Source: a virus. From it: DNA of 64,000 bases. Where the stretch lies: the IMG/VR virus record IMGVR_UViG_3300045976_000096, positions 1 through 64,000 of that record, one strand, 5' to 3'. The notes beneath the pieces are model-generated. The model was not told the origin of the DNA. It saw only the letters and a list, made by a program, of their open reading frames with translations, and did no database searches. Shown here piece by piece: positions 36,681 through 45,733 of the stretch (position 1 is its first letter; the number at the start of each line of letters is the position of its first letter). The position numbers were made by a program, and so were the translations under genes.

Positions 36681-37049
36681 ATGATGACATCAGCACTACT
36701 CTGCCTGGCCGCCGCCATCTACCACGAGGCCCGCGGCGAGCCAGAACAGGGCCAGCAGGCGGTTGCGCTGGTCACGATGAACCGGGCCGAGTGGGAGAAC
36801 AAGCGCGTGTGCCGCGAAGTCCATAAGCCGGGCCAGTATTCCTGGGTCGGCACGGGCGCGAAGCACAGCGACAAGGACGCCTGGCAGCGGGCGCGGAAGG
36901 TGGCCGCAGACGTGCTCGACGGGCGCGTCGACGATTTTACGGATGGTGCGACCTACTTCCACGCCCGCAAGGCCCGACCCAGCTGGCGGCGCAGGCTACA
37001 TTACGTGATGACCGTCGGCGGTCATCGTTTTTACAAACCTTTTGAATAA
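36681..37049 (+). CDS. SleB-like cell wall hydrolase
   Basis: 122 residues. AAIYHEARGEPEQGQQAVALVTMNR is the start of the SleB/CwlJ hydrolase domain with its Glu, followed by GATYFHARKARPSW and VGGHRFY at the end. Such enzymes cut peptidoglycan. The N-terminal stretch (MMTSALLCLAAAIY) overlaps the domain and is not a clear signal peptide. It is far from the lysis cassette, inside the recombination region, so its timing and target are open. Confidence 0.75.
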   Translation: MMTSALLCLAAAIYHEARGEPEQGQQAVALVTMNRAEWENKRVCREVHKPGQYSWVGTGAKHSDKDAWQRARKVAADVLDGRVDDFTDGATYFHARKARPSWRRRLHYVMTVGGHRFYKPFE

Positions 37050-37070
37050 GTCACAAATGACTATGGAAAA
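37041..37070 (+). promoter_or_regulatory. Operator core over the Mre11-like start codon
   Basis: AGTCA-CAAA-TGACT at 37049-37062, flanked by CTTTT (37039-37043) and AAAAG (37067-37071). It spans the previous stop and the ATG of the next gene; no -10 box is evident. Confidence 0.5.
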
Positions 37071-38130
37071 GCCATTCGGCCTTATCAGCGATTCACACCA
37101 CCACGCATGGTCGGCGTTCGCCACCATCAACAGCGACGGCATTAACAGCCGGCTACAGATGATCCTGGATGAAACGCTGCGCGCCGCCACCGAAGTCAAG
37201 GCGGCCGGCGGCGACACCCTGTACCACGGCGGCGACCTGTTTCACGTCCGTGGCTCGATCGCGCCATCGGTCCTGAACCCGACCGTGGACGTCTACAGGA
37301 AGATCGTCAACGAGCTTGGCATGCGCGTGGTGATCAACGCCGGCAATCACGACCTCGAAGGCAAAGACGCGCACCGCGTTTCGTCGGCCATCACGGCGCT
37401 CGAGAATGTCGGCTGCTGGGTTGTCAACGCGCCGAACTACGGCAATTTCGACCACATGGTCGTGATCCCATGGATTCGCAACATTGACGACCTGAAAAAG
37501 GCGATCGAGGCGGTACACCCGTCCAACCGGGCCGACTGCGACCTGCTGCTGCACGCGCCGGTCGATGGCGTGATTCCCGGCCTGCCCGACCACGGTCTGA
37601 CCAGCGCATACCTGGCCAGCCTGGGCTTCCGGCGCGTGTTCAGCGGCCACTACCACCACCACAAGGAAATGGAAGGCGGCAAGGTCTACTCGATCGGCAA
37701 CCTGACGCCGCAGACCTGGAGCGACGTCGGCACCAAGGCCGGCTTCATGATCGTCAACGGCCCGGACGTCGCCTGGCGCAAGAGCCACGCGCCGGGCTTC
37801 GTCGAAATCGACAGCACCACCGACCCGGACGAAATCCCGCTGATCGTCGATGGCAACTACGTGCGCGTGAAAACCACGTCCACGAAGGTGTCCGAGCACG
37901 AAACCCTGCGCCAGTTTCTCACCGACAGCGGCGCGGCCGGCGTGACCATCGTGCCAGTGAAAGACCCGAGCGCGGCGCCCACCACGCGCGCCGGCGGCGG
38001 GATCATCAAGGCGGGAGCCACCCTGTCGCAGTCGATCGGCGATTTCATCCACGCCAAGGGCTTCGCGCGCGCGCCGGAACTGGCGGTCGTGTGCGAGGAA
38101 ATTTTGACGCATGTGAGGAGTGCAGCATGA
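37057..38130 (+). CDS. Mre11/SbcD-like nuclease subunit
   Basis: 357 residues from ATG 37057 (a second ATG at 37063; a TTG at 37042 is less likely). The calcineurin-like phosphoesterase motifs are in order: LISDSHHHAW, YHGGDLFHVRG, INAGNHDLEG, LLLHAPVDG and FSGHYHHHKEM. This is the T4 gp47/SbcD family, which with the ATPase encoded at 39171 resects DNA ends for recombination. The ribosome site is weak and overlaps the operator core. Confidence 0.88.
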   Translation: MTMEKPFGLISDSHHHAWSAFATINSDGINSRLQMILDETLRAATEVKAAGGDTLYHGGDLFHVRGSIAPSVLNPTVDVYRKIVNELGMRVVINAGNHDLEGKDAHRVSSAITALENVGCWVVNAPNYGNFDHMVVIPWIRNIDDLKKAIEAVHPSNRADCDLLLHAPVDGVIPGLPDHGLTSAYLASLGFRRVFSGHYHHHKEMEGGKVYSIGNLTPQTWSDVGTKAGFMIVNGPDVAWRKSHAPGFVEIDSTTDPDEIPLIVDGNYVRVKTTSTKVSEHETLRQFLTDSGAAGVTIVPVKDPSAAPTTRAGGGIIKAGATLSQSIGDFIHAKGFARAPELAVVCEEILTHVRSAA

Positions 38131-38330
38131 GCGCTGTTATTGAAAAGAAAGTTCTAGCCCGTGCCGCGGCCGCACTGATGGCCCAGGCCCGCGACATTGC
38201 CGGCCACAGTCAGGCGCCGCACCTGATCAGCCCGGAGGAAACCCAGGAATGGGCCGACGCCCAAGTCCTGCTGACGGCCCTGAGTGCCGTGCCGCGCGTG
38301 AAGCGCATCAAACTGTCGGTGGACGTATGA
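38127..38330 (+). CDS. Hypothetical protein, 67 residues
   Basis: ATG overlaps the Mre11-like stop. Helical and Ala-rich (ARAAAALMAQARDIAGHSQA). No function recognised; placed between the two nuclease-complex genes. Confidence 0.5.
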   Translation: MSAVIEKKVLARAAAALMAQARDIAGHSQAPHLISPEETQEWADAQVLLTALSAVPRVKRIKLSVDV

Positions 38331-38644
38331 GCCAGGTCGGCAGCTGCATCTACACCGTCAAGCCCGGCATCAGCTGGGCCTTGATCGCGCACACCGCGCT
38401 GAACCACAGCGGCGACCGCGGCACCGGCGCCGGCGGCATCATGGCCGCGTCCGCCGACATCGCGGGCATCATCCTGGGCGGCGGCATCGACAGCCTGTTC
38501 ATCTTCCCCGATGAGCGCTTGCCGGCCGGCCTGTACCTGTGGACCGGCACGCTGGAGGAAGATGGCGCCTGCCTCGGGCGCGGCGAACGCCTGCACCCGG
38601 ACTGCATGCAGCACTGGCTCGATCATAACGGGACCACGCCATGA
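38327..38644 (+). CDS. Hypothetical protein, 105 residues
   Basis: ATG overlaps the previous stop. Contains GLYLWTGTLEEDGACLGRG, similar to GFYLWRGLVEEMDSP in the next protein, so the two may be distant paralogues. Several Cys. Function unknown. Confidence 0.5.
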   Translation: MSQVGSCIYTVKPGISWALIAHTALNHSGDRGTGAGGIMAASADIAGIILGGGIDSLFIFPDERLPAGLYLWTGTLEEDGACLGRGERLHPDCMQHWLDHNGTTP

Positions 38645-39171
38645 GCAGGAAACCTATCGACTGGAGCGGGTTTGACAAGTTCAAGGAAGACTTGATCAAC
38701 AAACTGATCATGCACCACGGCATTGATGTTCGTATCAGCGATGCCAGGATGCGCAAGTTCTATTCCGGGGATTCAGGTCGACGCGAGGACTCTTATTACG
38801 CTTTTTGCTCTGCGAACGATTTTTTCGCCGATGAAATCAATGACGCCTGGGATGAAATGAAAAAGGGCTATCCCAAACTTGGCCGCGACGGCACTTGGGC
38901 GTTGATTGCCAAGGGGTTGAGCAAAGAATACATTCTCGTGACAGGATCAGCCGACATTCGTTTCTTTCATCATGAATACGGCATTGCGATATTTAACTTC
39001 GGTCTTGACGAATACAACGATGTCGGATTTTACTTGTGGCGCGGATTGGTTGAAGAAATGGACAGCCCGACCGCGTACAGCCGCGGCGTTTGCACGATTG
39101 AAAAGATCACCGGCGCCGTAGCGGACAGGTGGATCAAGAAAACCAAACCGAAAACCAAGAAGGCACAATAA
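38641..39171 (+). CDS. Hypothetical protein, 176 residues, AT-richer than neighbours
   Basis: Shares the YLW-x-G-x-x-EE element with the preceding gene. Aromatic and charged (YYAFCSANDFFADEINDAWDEM). Its codons use far more A/T at third positions than the genes on both sides, which may point to recent acquisition. Stop overlaps the Rad50-like ATG. No family recognised. Confidence 0.55.
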   Translation: MSRKPIDWSGFDKFKEDLINKLIMHHGIDVRISDARMRKFYSGDSGRREDSYYAFCSANDFFADEINDAWDEMKKGYPKLGRDGTWALIAKGLSKEYILVTGSADIRFFHHEYGIAIFNFGLDEYNDVGFYLWRGLVEEMDSPTAYSRGVCTIEKITGAVADRWIKKTKPKTKKAQ

Positions 39172-41117
39172 TGGACATCAAGAACCTTTCGATTACAAAT
39201 TTTCTCACCATCGGCCAGGCGGAACTGCAGCTGGACGGCCGCGGACTTCTTCTTATACAAGGCGAGAACGGCGACGACACGTCGGCCGCAAGTAATGGCG
39301 CCGGCAAGAGTTCCATCGTCGACGCCCTGTGCTGGTGCCTGTACGGCACCACCGCGCGCGACGTGGAGGGCGACGCCGTCGTCAACGCCACCGCCAAGAA
39401 GGACTGCAAGGTCGAAGTCCTGCTCGACGACGATGGCGCCGAGTACCGCATCACGCGCTACCGCAAGGACAAGGTCCACAAGAACCAGTTGTACGTCCAC
39501 AAGCAGAACGCCACCGGCGGCTGGGACGACCTGTCCAAGGGCACCGACAAGGAAACGCAGGAAGTGGTGCGCAAGGTCATGGGCTGTTCGCTGGACGTGT
39601 TCAAGGGCGCGATCTACGCGGGCCAGGAAGCGATGCCGGACCTGCCGGGCATGACCGACAAGCACCTGAAGCTGCTGATCGAAGAGGCGGCCGGGGTCGA
39701 GGAGCTGTCCGAAGCATTCACGGAAGCCTCTAAACGGGCGCTGGCGGCGAAAAAGGACTTCGATGCTGCCGGCATGCATGTCAAGTCGCTGGAACAGCGC
39801 CTGGAGGCTCTGAACGAGTCCGTGACCAACGCCGAAGCACAGCACAAGCTGTTCGAGGACGGCCGGCGCGACCGGGCGAAAGCCGAACTGGTCAAGGTTA
39901 AGCCGATCAGCGACGGGATTGCTGAAGCCAATGGCAAGCTGGCCGCTTACGATGTTCCCAAGCTGGTGGATCGGCGCCGCGACCTGAATGCGCAGCTGGC
40001 CGGTCGCAAGGCGGAAGAAAAACGTCTCGACGAACTGCAGGCGGCGCTAACTGCCACCACCCGCGCCGCCGCCGGCGCACGCGCCGCCGCCGAGCACCAG
40101 CAAGCAACCGTCAAGCGCCAGGAGCAGGAATTGGCCGACGTCGAGAGCCTGGTCGGCAAACCTTGCGGCGAGTGTGGCAAAACCTATTGCGAGCACGACC
40201 TGGACGAGGCGCGCGAAGCCAGAAAACGCACGATCGCCGCCAGCAAGGAAGAACTGCTGCTACTGCTAAAGACACTCAAGACGGTCAATGGCGAGCGCGA
40301 CAAAGCCAGTGCGGCGGTCGATACCTTCCGCGCCGGCATGACCGACGTCTCGGCCGCCGCGGCCGAACTGACGAAAATCAACGACGACCTGGCGCAAGCC
40401 CAGCGCTACACCAACGCCATCGCCACGCTGGAACGCGACATGAAGCAGGTCAACGTGGATGCGCGCGCCAAGCTGACCGAGCCGAACCCATGGGACAAGG
40501 TGGTGGCCGGCAAGCGCGAAGACCGCCAGCAGTGCGAGAACGACCTCGGCGCCGCGCAAGACCACGCGAAGAAGCTGGAAGCGGTCGCTGACCTGTTCGC
40601 TGACGCAGCGAAGGTGTTCGGCCCCGCGGGCGTCCGCGCCCACATTCTCGACACGGTGACGCCATTCTTGAACGCGCAGACCACCGAGTATCTGGGCGCG
40701 CTGGCGGACGGGAACATTCACGCGACGTGGTCCACGCTGGCGAAGACCGCGAAGGGCGACCTGAAGGAGAAGTTCAACATCGAGGTGGAGAACGACAAGG
40801 GTGGCAAGACCTTCAAGGCGCTGTCCGGTGGCGAGAAGCGCAAGGTGCGCCTGGCCGCCGCGATGGCGCTGCAGGACATGGTCGCCTCGCGCGCCGAGAA
40901 GCCGATCAACCTGTGGATTGGCGACGAAATCGACCACGCGCTCGACGAGCCGGGCCAGGAGCGTCTGATCGGCGTCCTCGAGAAGAAGGCGAAGGAGCGC
41001 GGCACCGTGTTGGTGATCAGCCACAATGCACTCACGGACTGGATCGACGATGTCATCACCGTCAAGAAAGCCGGCGGTGTGTCGATTGTTTCTGGCAGTA
41101 CCCATCGTGGCTTCTGA
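39171..41117 (+). CDS. Rad50/SbcC-like ATPase subunit
   Basis: 648 residues. Walker A SNGAGKSS near residue 44, long coiled coils on both sides of a zinc hook CGECGKTYC near residue 333, ABC signature LSGGEKRK near residue 551 and a Walker B NLWIGDEIDHALDE. This is the T4 gp46/SbcC family. It should form the end-resection complex with the Mre11-like protein. Length is short for SbcC but usual for phage versions. Confidence 0.88.
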   Translation: MDIKNLSITNFLTIGQAELQLDGRGLLLIQGENGDDTSAASNGAGKSSIVDALCWCLYGTTARDVEGDAVVNATAKKDCKVEVLLDDDGAEYRITRYRKDKVHKNQLYVHKQNATGGWDDLSKGTDKETQEVVRKVMGCSLDVFKGAIYAGQEAMPDLPGMTDKHLKLLIEEAAGVEELSEAFTEASKRALAAKKDFDAAGMHVKSLEQRLEALNESVTNAEAQHKLFEDGRRDRAKAELVKVKPISDGIAEANGKLAAYDVPKLVDRRRDLNAQLAGRKAEEKRLDELQAALTATTRAAAGARAAAEHQQATVKRQEQELADVESLVGKPCGECGKTYCEHDLDEAREARKRTIAASKEELLLLLKTLKTVNGERDKASAAVDTFRAGMTDVSAAAAELTKINDDLAQAQRYTNAIATLERDMKQVNVDARAKLTEPNPWDKVVAGKREDRQQCENDLGAAQDHAKKLEAVADLFADAAKVFGPAGVRAHILDTVTPFLNAQTTEYLGALADGNIHATWSTLAKTAKGDLKEKFNIEVENDKGGKTFKALSGGEKRKVRLAAAMALQDMVASRAEKPINLWIGDEIDHALDEPGQERLIGVLEKKAKERGTVLVISHNALTDWIDDVITVKKAGGVSIVSGSTHRGF

Positions 41118-41766
41118 CCGGCGCGATAAAATAGATGAACGCGACTTCGTGATCATGACGGGCCGGCGTGCCGGCAAGTCAATGCTCGCGAAGATGCTCA
41201 AGCCTCGACCCGAGATTCGCGGGACCGAGGCTTCGTTCGTCATCATGGACGAATGTACCGACAGCCTTGCGTTCACCAACGAGGATTTCCGCAAACTTTA
41301 CCTGACCGATCCAATGAGCAAAGACGACACCCTGACCGAAGTCCAGCAGGAGCTGGACAAGCTGTGCGAGCGCATGACCGCCTATTTCGCCGCCGCGCCC
41401 GACATCGACATCACGACGACCCTGTCCGGCCCCGGCAACCTGACCGTGAGCGTGCCCGGCAAGGGCTACCGCAAGCGCAACCACGTCGGCGGCGAGGAAT
41501 TCGTCGCCAAGAGCGCGCGCCGCGGCGCCTCCGACAAGATCATCTTCGTGTTCAAGCCCGCCTCGGCCAGCGAATACACGGAGATGGAGATGACCGAGGT
41601 TGACGCAGCCGCCCAGCTCAATGGCGGGCGCGCGCTGCTGAACGCGGCTGCCGGCGGCGACTTCTTTGCCGAACTGCGCAATATCCGCGCCATCGGGCAA
41701 AAGCAGAAGCAGGCGCTCGAAGTGGTGGCCAAGCAGGCGACCTACCCGGACTTCGGATCGTGGTAG
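41107..41766 (+). CDS. Orphan P-loop-like protein following Rad50
   Basis: About 219 residues. It opens with DFVIMTGRRAGKSMLAKML, which reads as a Walker A-like GxxxxGKS preceded by a hydrophobic strand. No matching Walker B is clear (SFVIMDECTDS is a candidate). The C-terminal half has FVFKPASASEYTEMEMTEVD. Start is uncertain: GTG 41107 gives a small overlap with the Rad50-like gene; ATG 41155 would remove the strand before the P-loop. Function unknown. Confidence 0.5.
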   Translation: MASDRRDKIDERDFVIMTGRRAGKSMLAKMLKPRPEIRGTEASFVIMDECTDSLAFTNEDFRKLYLTDPMSKDDTLTEVQQELDKLCERMTAYFAAAPDIDITTTLSGPGNLTVSVPGKGYRKRNHVGGEEFVAKSARRGASDKIIFVFKPASASEYTEMEMTEVDAAAQLNGGRALLNAAAGGDFFAELRNIRAIGQKQKQALEVVAKQATYPDFGSW

Positions 41767-42059
41767 CGCCCCTGAACTTCCCGCCGTACATCCACGAACC
41801 GTGGGGTGCGGCCGAGCCGATCAAGACCGCCATCAACAACGTCTCGTCCAATGTCGCCGGCACCCTGTCGACGCTGCACGCGGCGGTCGCCAATCTGGAG
41901 ACGCACACCGGCGTCTCTACCAGCACCGTCAGCGGCGGCCCGACGCCGGAGCAGCGCATCGCCGTCCTGGAGGCGCAGGTGCAGACCCTTTCCAAACAGG
42001 TCGAGGCGCTGACCAAGCGCCTGGCCGACATTCCTCAATCCCCGACCGGGGCCTGGTAA
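41760..42059 (+). CDS. Hypothetical coiled-coil protein, 99 residues
   Basis: GTG start inside the end of the previous gene. An N-terminal Pro-rich part (LNFPPYIHEPWGAAEPI) and a C-terminal heptad coil (RIAVLEAQVQTLSKQVEALT). No family recognised. Confidence 0.5.
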   Translation: MVAPLNFPPYIHEPWGAAEPIKTAINNVSSNVAGTLSTLHAAVANLETHTGVSTSTVSGGPTPEQRIAVLEAQVQTLSKQVEALTKRLADIPQSPTGAW

Positions 42060-42072
42060 CACAAGGAGCAGC

Positions 42073-42675
42073 ATGAGCATTATCAAAATCGTAGGACAAG
42101 ACCCGAGTATGCGGAATTTCGGCGTCGTCCATGCCGACCTGGACGTGGACACGCTGAAATTCACCATCACCAGCATGCGCGTGATTCGCACCGAAGCCGA
42201 GAAGGACAAGGCGGTGCGCAAGGTTGTGCGCAAGAACAGCGAAGACTTGGAGCGCGCGCGCCTGCTGCATGCCGGTGCCATCGAGTCCATCGAGAACGTG
42301 ACGATGGCCTTCATCGAGGTGCCGGTCGGCAGCCAGGATGCGCGCGCAATGGCAAGCTACGGGATGTGCCTGGGCGTGATCGCGGCGGTGGCCAACACCA
42401 TCCCGATCATTCAGGTCACGCCCGGCGAGGTCAAGCTGGCCGGCTTCGGCTCCAAGGATGCGACCAAGGCCGAAATGATCGAGGCGATGATGAAGAAACA
42501 CCCGGAAGCGCCCTGGCCCATGCGCAAGCTCAAGGGAGAAATGGTGCCGAACGCCGCCGAGTGCGAACACCTCGCCGACGCCTGCGCGGCGATCGAGGCG
42601 GGCCTGCAGACCGATGAATTCCGCCAGGCGATCAGCGTGTTCAAGCGGATGGTCAAGACGGGCGCCATCGCCTGA
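42073..42675 (+). CDS. RuvC-like Holliday junction resolvase
   Basis: 200 residues. RNase H-fold signatures: IVGQDPSMRNFGVV with the first Asp, FIEVPVGSQ with Glu, a Lys-rich segment and C-terminal CEHLADACAAIEAG with the last acidic residues. This layout matches phage RuvC-like resolvases that cut four-way junctions before packaging. Start chosen for AAGGAGCAGC upstream. Confidence 0.78.
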   Translation: MSIIKIVGQDPSMRNFGVVHADLDVDTLKFTITSMRVIRTEAEKDKAVRKVVRKNSEDLERARLLHAGAIESIENVTMAFIEVPVGSQDARAMASYGMCLGVIAAVANTIPIIQVTPGEVKLAGFGSKDATKAEMIEAMMKKHPEAPWPMRKLKGEMVPNAAECEHLADACAAIEAGLQTDEFRQAISVFKRMVKTGAIA

Positions 42676-42684
42676 TTTGCCGCG

Positions 42685-42736
42685 TCCGCAGAGATAAGTC
42701 ACAAGTGATCTATAATGGGTTTGTGACTTATCTCGG
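42685..42736 (+). promoter_or_regulatory. Class I operator-promoter inside a perfect 12-bp dyad
   Basis: Core AGTCA-CAAG-TGATC at 42697-42710 and TATAAT at 42711-42716. GAGATAAGTCAC (42691-42702) and GTGACTTATCTC (42723-42734) are perfect inverted repeats around the -10 box. The first 33 bases recur exactly at 46745-46777. Confidence 0.75.
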
Positions 42737-42744
42737 AGAGAAAC

Positions 42745-43329
42745 GTGGCAATCAGTAAATTCGGAGACCTGTTCTCCTCGGTGTGGTCGACCAGCAAGCC
42801 TGGTGACATGAAGAATGGCGCTGGCGCACCCCACATCAACGACGCGCTGGGCGGCGCCAGCGGCAAGCCCGCCGCCCCGGCGCCGAGAATCACCAGCAGC
42901 CTCGACGACCCGCTGTATGACCCGTATGGCAACATCATCGGTGGCCACCGCCGCCATGCCGCGCGCGAGGAATTGAAGCGCTCCCTGACCGCCGGCGGTG
43001 GCGAAGGCGTCACCGTTAGCGAATCTAGCGTGCGTTTCAAGGGCGGCGAAATCACCGCGGCAGGCAACATGCGCATCGGCCCATCCGAGGAAGAACTCAA
43101 CAAGCGCTTCGCGGAATTCGTTGAAAAGTACAAGAAGGACAGCGAAGCGGCCAGGGCCGCCAGGGAGGAAATCGCAGCCGACATGGACAAGCTGCCGCCC
43201 GCCCGGTCTTCCCTGAACCTGGACGCGCTGCGCGCCAGCCTGGCTGCCAAAGAACACGACCTCAAGAAAAAGGCCGAGGAGTCCAAGGTCAACCGCGACC
43301 GCCCGCAGAACGTGGACGATTCCTGGTAA
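42745..43329 (+). CDS. Hypothetical protein, 194 residues
   Basis: GTG start behind CGGAGAG. N-terminal flexible part, then DDPLYDPYGNIIGGHRRHAAREEL and a C-terminal charged coil (FAEFVEKYKKDSEAARAAREEI). No family recognised. A single gene between two operator-promoters. Confidence 0.55.
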   Translation: MAISKFGDLFSSVWSTSKPGDMKNGAGAPHINDALGGASGKPAAPAPRITSSLDDPLYDPYGNIIGGHRRHAAREELKRSLTAGGGEGVTVSESSVRFKGGEITAAGNMRIGPSEEELNKRFAEFVEKYKKDSEAARAAREEIAADMDKLPPARSSLNLDALRASLAAKEHDLKKKAEESKVNRDRPQNVDDSW

Positions 43330-43346
43330 TTTCACCGAACCCGTAG

Positions 43347-43375
43347 TAAGTCATCGCTGACATAGCTATAATCCT
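43347..43375 (+). promoter_or_regulatory. Operator-promoter of nrdA
   Basis: Core AGTCA-TCGC-TGACA at 43349-43362; TATAAT at 43367-43372, four bases further downstream than in other class I sites. Arms TAG and CTA flank the core. Confidence 0.6.
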
Positions 43376-43408
43376 CACCCCACCACCCCACCCACGAAGG
43401 AAGTAATA

Positions 43409-45685
43409 ATGCAAGTAATCAAGCGCGACGGTTCGCGTGAGCCGCGTGACGTATCGAAGATCCACAAGCAGACCGGCTGGGCCTGTGAAGGCCTGAACGT
43501 GTCGCAGTCCGAGCTGGAGCTTGCGGCCGAACTGCAGCTGTTCGATGGCATCAAGACCAGCCAGATCCACGACGCCTTGATCAATGGCGCGGCCAGCCTG
43601 ATTTCGCTCGAGTGCCAGGACGCGACCTTCGCGGCGGCCCGCCTCGTGCTGCTCAAGGTCTACAAGGAAGCCTGGAACGACATCGCCTACCCGCACCTGA
43701 AAACCTACATCGAGGCCGGCATCGGCGCCGAGAAGCTGCACCCGTCGCTGGGTCGCCTGTTCGACCTCGACAAGCTGAACGCGGCCATCGTCCCGACCCG
43801 CGATCGCCAGTTCAACTTCATCGGCATCCAGACCCTCGCCGACCGCTACCTGATCCGCAACAAGGCGCGCCGCGTGATCGAACTGCCGCAGCACATGTGG
43901 ATGCGCGTGGCGATGGGCCTGGCGCTGCGCGAAACCGAACCGACGGATCGCGCCATCGAGTTCTACAACGTGCTGTCCACGTTCGACTTCATGTCGTCGA
44001 CGCCGACCCTGTTCAACGCCGGCACGCTGCACAGCCAGCTGGCCAGCTGCTTCCTGAACACGGTGAAGGACCAGATTTCGGCCGGCGAGGACGACCCCAA
44101 ATACGCCTCGATCTACGGCACCATCGAGGAGTGCGCCAACCTGTCCAAGTACGCCGGCGGCATCGGCACCGACTGGACCCCGGTGCGCGCCGAGGGCGAC
44201 TGGATTCGCGGCACCGACGGCATTTCGTCGGGCGTGGTGCCTTACCTGAAGGTCTACAACGACACCGCCGTGGCCGTGAACCAGGGCGGCAAGCGCCAGG
44301 GTTCGTTCGCGCCCTACCTGGAGCTGTGGCACCCGGACGCGTACGACTTCATGGACCTCAAGAAGGAATCGGGCGACGAGCGCCGCCGCGCGCACGACGT
44401 CTATCCGGCGTGGTGGGCGTCGGACCTGTTCTTCAAGCGTGTGGAAGCGCGCGGCACCTGGAGCTTCTTCTCGCCCAAGGACCACCCGGAACTGCACGAA
44501 CTGTTCGGCGACGCCTTCGAGGCGCGCTACGAGCAGCTGGAAGCCGAGGGCAAGTTCGTGCGTCAGGTGCCGGCCATCGACATGTGGAAACGCATGCTGG
44601 CCTCGCTGTTCGAGACCGGTCACCCGTGGATCACGTTCAAGGACGAAATCAACCGCCGCAGCCCGCAGCAGCACGTCGGCGTGGTGCACTCGTCCAACCT
44701 CTGCACCGAAATCACGCTGAACACGTCCGACGACGAAACCGCCGTCTGCAACATCGGCAGCGTCAACGCGGCGAACCACATCTACAAGGGCAAGCTGGAC
44801 GTCGAGCGCCTGCGTCAGACCGTCACCACCGCGATGCGCATGCTGGACAACGTGATCGACATCAACTTCTATCCGTCGCCGCGCGCCAAGAAGTCGAACC
44901 TGCGCCACCGCCCGGTCGGCCTGGGCATCATGGGCTACACCGAATACCTCGTCCAGCAGGGCATCGATTGGGAAAGCCAGGCGCACCTGGACGCGGCCGA
45001 CGAACTGATGGAGTACTTCTCGTACTTCGCCATCGAGGCGTCGATGAACCTGGCACGCGAGCGCGGCGCCTACTCTACCTTCCCTGGCTCGCTGTGGTCG
45101 CAAGGCATCCTGCCGATGGATACCGGCGCCAAGGGTGTGCGCGCCGAACTGGTGACGCGCGCCACGGTCCTGCCGTGGGATGCGCTGCGCCAGAAGGTCG
45201 TCACCTACGGCATGCGCAACAGCAACACCATGGCGATCGCCCCGACCGCGACCATCAGCAACATCGTCGGCACCACCCCGACCATCGAGCCGATCTTCCA
45301 GCGCGAGTACACGAAAAAGAACCAGTCCGGCTCGTTCCTGGTGACGGACCCGTGCCTGCGCTACGGCCGCCCGGACCTGTGCAAGGAGGCGTTTGAAATC
45401 GACGCCGACTGGATGATCGACGCCGGTGCCGTGCGCCAGTTCTGGCTCGACCAGGCCCAGTCGCTCAACATCTTCGTGCCGTTCGGCATCAAGGGTGCGC
45501 GCCTGTCGCAGATTTACGTACGCGCGTGGAAGCGCAAGCTGAAAACCACCTACTACCTGCGCGGCCAGAGCGCAAAGAAGGAAGAAGCGCCGGTGATCAA
45601 GGAAGCGCCGGTGGTGGTGGCCGAGGAAGACATGACCAACAAACTTTGCTCTCTTGATAATCCTGAGTGCGAATCTTGCCAATGA
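43409..45685 (+). CDS. nrdA: Ribonucleotide reductase large subunit, class Ia
   Basis: 758 residues. Active-site segments: QLASCFLNTV (reducible Cys), SSNLCTEITLN (thiyl-radical Cys with Asn and Glu) and a second catalytic Cys partner near VCNIGSVN. The C-terminal tail ends CSLDNPECESCQ, with the shuttle Cys pair. An N-terminal ATP-cone is suggested by MQVIKRDGSREP. Converts NDPs to dNDPs with NrdB. The gene is separated from nrdB by an intrinsic terminator. Confidence 0.93.
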   Translation: MQVIKRDGSREPRDVSKIHKQTGWACEGLNVSQSELELAAELQLFDGIKTSQIHDALINGAASLISLECQDATFAAARLVLLKVYKEAWNDIAYPHLKTYIEAGIGAEKLHPSLGRLFDLDKLNAAIVPTRDRQFNFIGIQTLADRYLIRNKARRVIELPQHMWMRVAMGLALRETEPTDRAIEFYNVLSTFDFMSSTPTLFNAGTLHSQLASCFLNTVKDQISAGEDDPKYASIYGTIEECANLSKYAGGIGTDWTPVRAEGDWIRGTDGISSGVVPYLKVYNDTAVAVNQGGKRQGSFAPYLELWHPDAYDFMDLKKESGDERRRAHDVYPAWWASDLFFKRVEARGTWSFFSPKDHPELHELFGDAFEARYEQLEAEGKFVRQVPAIDMWKRMLASLFETGHPWITFKDEINRRSPQQHVGVVHSSNLCTEITLNTSDDETAVCNIGSVNAANHIYKGKLDVERLRQTVTTAMRMLDNVIDINFYPSPRAKKSNLRHRPVGLGIMGYTEYLVQQGIDWESQAHLDAADELMEYFSYFAIEASMNLARERGAYSTFPGSLWSQGILPMDTGAKGVRAELVTRATVLPWDALRQKVVTYGMRNSNTMAIAPTATISNIVGTTPTIEPIFQREYTKKNQSGSFLVTDPCLRYGRPDLCKEAFEIDADWMIDAGAVRQFWLDQAQSLNIFVPFGIKGARLSQIYVRAWKRKLKTTYYLRGQSAKKEEAPVIKEAPVVVAEEDMTNKLCSLDNPECESCQ

Positions 45686-45695
45686 TGCAATAACT

Positions 45696-45717
45696 AACGG
45701 GCCGAAAGGCCCGTTTT
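45696..45717 (+). terminator. Intrinsic terminator between nrdA and nrdB
   Basis: AACGGGCC-GAAA-GGCCCGTT stem with GAAA loop and T run. It may reduce nrdB transcript relative to nrdA. Confidence 0.85.
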
Positions 45718-45733
45718 CAACACGAGACCGAAA

